The notes below the pieces were generated by a model. The model worked only from the letters and a program-made list of their open reading frames with translations. It searched no databases and was not told where the DNA came from. From Chitinophagaceae bacterium (GTDB lineage: Bacteria; Bacteroidota; Bacteroidia; Chitinophagales; Chitinophagaceae), in the NCBI GenBank assembly GCA_023957755.1, contig JAMLGT010000016.1:32001-87776 (forward strand): DNA of 55,776 nt. Direction: 5' to 3'. A program made the position numbers and the translations under genes. Positions within the stretch are counted from its first letter, which is position 1; the number at the start of each line of letters is the position of its first letter. Below, piece by piece: positions 54,993 to 55,776 of this stretch.

Positions 54993-55133
54993 TGCTACCA
55001 ACGTGAAAGGCTTTGCGTTTGTGCTGGTATTCTGTGATTCGTCAGAGCAGCCCATGCACAAATGCCGATTAAAGATACAAAGATGAGTTTATATTCTTCA
55101 GCCAGCATAACGCAAAACCCCATGTACTATGCA
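54993..55133 (-). repeat. attC-like hairpin element 4
   Basis: 141 bp, diverged from elements 2 and 3 but keeping the fold. Boxes TGCTACCAAC (54993-55002) and GTACTATGCA (55124-55133); spacers GTGAAA and CAT; stem GG-c-TTTGCGTT with AACGCAAA-a-CC and GCTGG with CCAGC. The right box has GTAC where the others have GTTG. Confidence 0.7.
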
Positions 55134-55249
55134 GGCCGAAGAAATGTCGAACTAAAGTTGATTTATTAACCATCTGCCTGGCTGTATTTGTTTTTTGTCG
55201 GGCGGAGCAAATGAAATATTAATGTCAAAAATGTCAAAATTTTTTACGG

Positions 55250-55693
55250 TTATGATTTTACTTTCAGTTGTAAAATTAATTCTATTAATATGGCTAATAG
55301 TTCTATCACTGCGATAATAAACAACCAATTCCTTTGTGATTTTATTTTTGGAAAATCAACAAGGTCATTTACTAATTTTTCATTCTCTAAACGAAGTCTT
55401 TGTAATTCAAGATTTTCTTTTTCTTCCATCTTTTCATTAATAGATAGCAAATATTTTTTTATTCCTCCAGCTTTAATAATTGTCAGCCCGTTGTCGCCGA
55501 TGTCAACAATAGAAGTTTTACTGCCGGGTGCTCTGTATGTTATTAAACGGTACTTGTCCATCAGTTCTTTGGCTAAAAAATATTCTGTCGGTTTGCCGTA
55601 TGTGTTGAACCAACTGCCTTTGTCAGAAGTTGTCAACTCGGTTAAGAATGTGTCAATGACAATAAATGCTTTTTCTTCTTGTTCGGTAAACAT
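55250..55693 (-). CDS. Tail-anchored protein of unknown function (cassette 4)
   Basis: 147 residues from the ATG at 55693 (MFTEQEEKAFIVIDTFLTEL); a TTG at 55729 would add 12 residues. A soluble N-terminal half of possibly winged-helix type is followed by a coiled coil (KMEEKENLELQRLRLENEKL) and a single hydrophobic helix at the very C-terminus (NWLFIIAVIELLAILIELIL). This suggests attachment to the inner membrane with the soluble part in the cytoplasm. No family recognised. The gap 55134-55249 to the attC-like element has no gene. Confidence 0.78.
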   Translation of the reverse strand: MFTEQEEKAFIVIDTFLTELTTSDKGSWFNTYGKPTEYFLAKELMDKYRLITYRAPGSKTSIVDIGDNGLTIIKAGGIKKYLLSINEKMEEKENLELQRLRLENEKLVNDLVDFPKIKSQRNWLFIIAVIELLAILIELILQLKVKS

Positions 55694-55768
55694 AAAATTG
55701 TTTTCTAATGTGCGTTGGCAAAAAACCAAATACAGTCTTGATATCGCTGAGTAGTGAATGTCACGGCT

Positions 55769-55776
55769 TGCATAGT
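55769..55776 (-). repeat. Start of a further attC-like element (cut by window edge)
   Basis: The last eight bases, TGCATAGT, are the reverse complement of ACTATGCA at 55126-55133, which opens cassette 4. GGC-TTGCATAGT also mirrors ACTATGCA-GGCC beyond the box. This is exactly where the closing box of cassette 4 should be, so another hairpin element probably begins here. Confidence 0.55.

Larger units (their letters stand above)
51751..55776 (-). other. Integron-like gene-cassette array (attC-like hairpins plus leftward genes)
   Basis: Four cassettes (52394-53203, 53385-54202, 54384-55001, 55125-beyond 55776) are separated by long hairpin elements at 51751-52402, 53196-53393, 54194-54392 and 54993-55133. 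All genes read leftward. Each cassette begins and ends with its own complementary box: TTGGCAGT/ACTGCCAA, TTGTACGCA/TGCGTACAA, TTGGTAGCA/TGCTACCAA, ACTATGCA/TGCATAGT. Neighbouring cassettes do not share boxes; only the hairpin body between them is conserved. That is the pattern left when circular cassettes recombine inside the arm of a folded attC site. Direct evidence stops there: no integrase is in the window and the boxes deviate from GTTRRRY. Confidence 0.72.

Overview
The window looks like a chromosomal segment of a Bacteroidota, probably a Chitinophagales/Sphingobacteriia-like organism. The signs are: signal peptides ending in AQ, a type IX secretion 'plug' protein, TonB-type and TlpA/DUF4369-type proteins, GH9 and DUF1080 enzymes, promoters of the Bacteroidota form TAnnTTTG with an upstream TTTG, and few Shine-Dalgarno sites. 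No tRNA, rRNA or CRISPR array was seen.

Layout. 1-724 is the C-terminal part of a contractile tail-sheath protein, followed directly by aspS. 2616-3136 is a tandem array of hairpin-forming repeats. 3245-12261 is a leftward block: a sodium/solute symporter, a secreted GH9 glucanase, the metY-metX homoserine sulfhydrylation pair, a secreted protein of uncertain function and a LolC/E-like permease. 12451-15752 reads rightward: T9SS plug, a membrane-protein/XRE-regulator pair behind a palindromic operator, and a TlpA-like thioredoxin. 16519-19919 reads leftward: TonB, YggS, acyl-CoA dehydrogenase, GNAT. It is flanked by two copies of a decayed dispersed repeat. 20675-34648 holds a TIGR01777 epimerase, a DgkA-type kinase, an S9 peptidase, a short membrane protein, mfd, a candidate restriction-modification pair wedged between mfd and polA, polA, and a MORN-like protein. 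34837-48004 holds HPF, an EEP-family protein, a two-component pair, a PQQ-like beta-propeller, a DUF4197 lipoprotein, rpmI-rplT, and a DUF1080/Gfo-Idh pair likely to act on 3-keto-sugars.

The right end (48254-55776) is accessory DNA. A decapitated S4-domain gene abuts an IS21-family element (48434-51100), which abuts a truncated IS3-family element (51101-51748). Next comes an array that behaves like an integron cassette array. AT-rich, mostly promoterless genes all read leftward and are separated by 141-199 bp hairpin elements with attC-like architecture. Each cassette carries its own 8-10 bp inverted pair at its two ends, as a circular cassette inserted by recombination inside a hairpin site would. 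The core boxes do not fit the canonical GTTRRRY consensus, and no integrase gene lies in the window. From the orientation, the integrase should lie to the right of the window. One hairpin element is itself split by a 510-bp IS1182-type relic with a 4-bp target duplication. This array is the most interesting part of the window.
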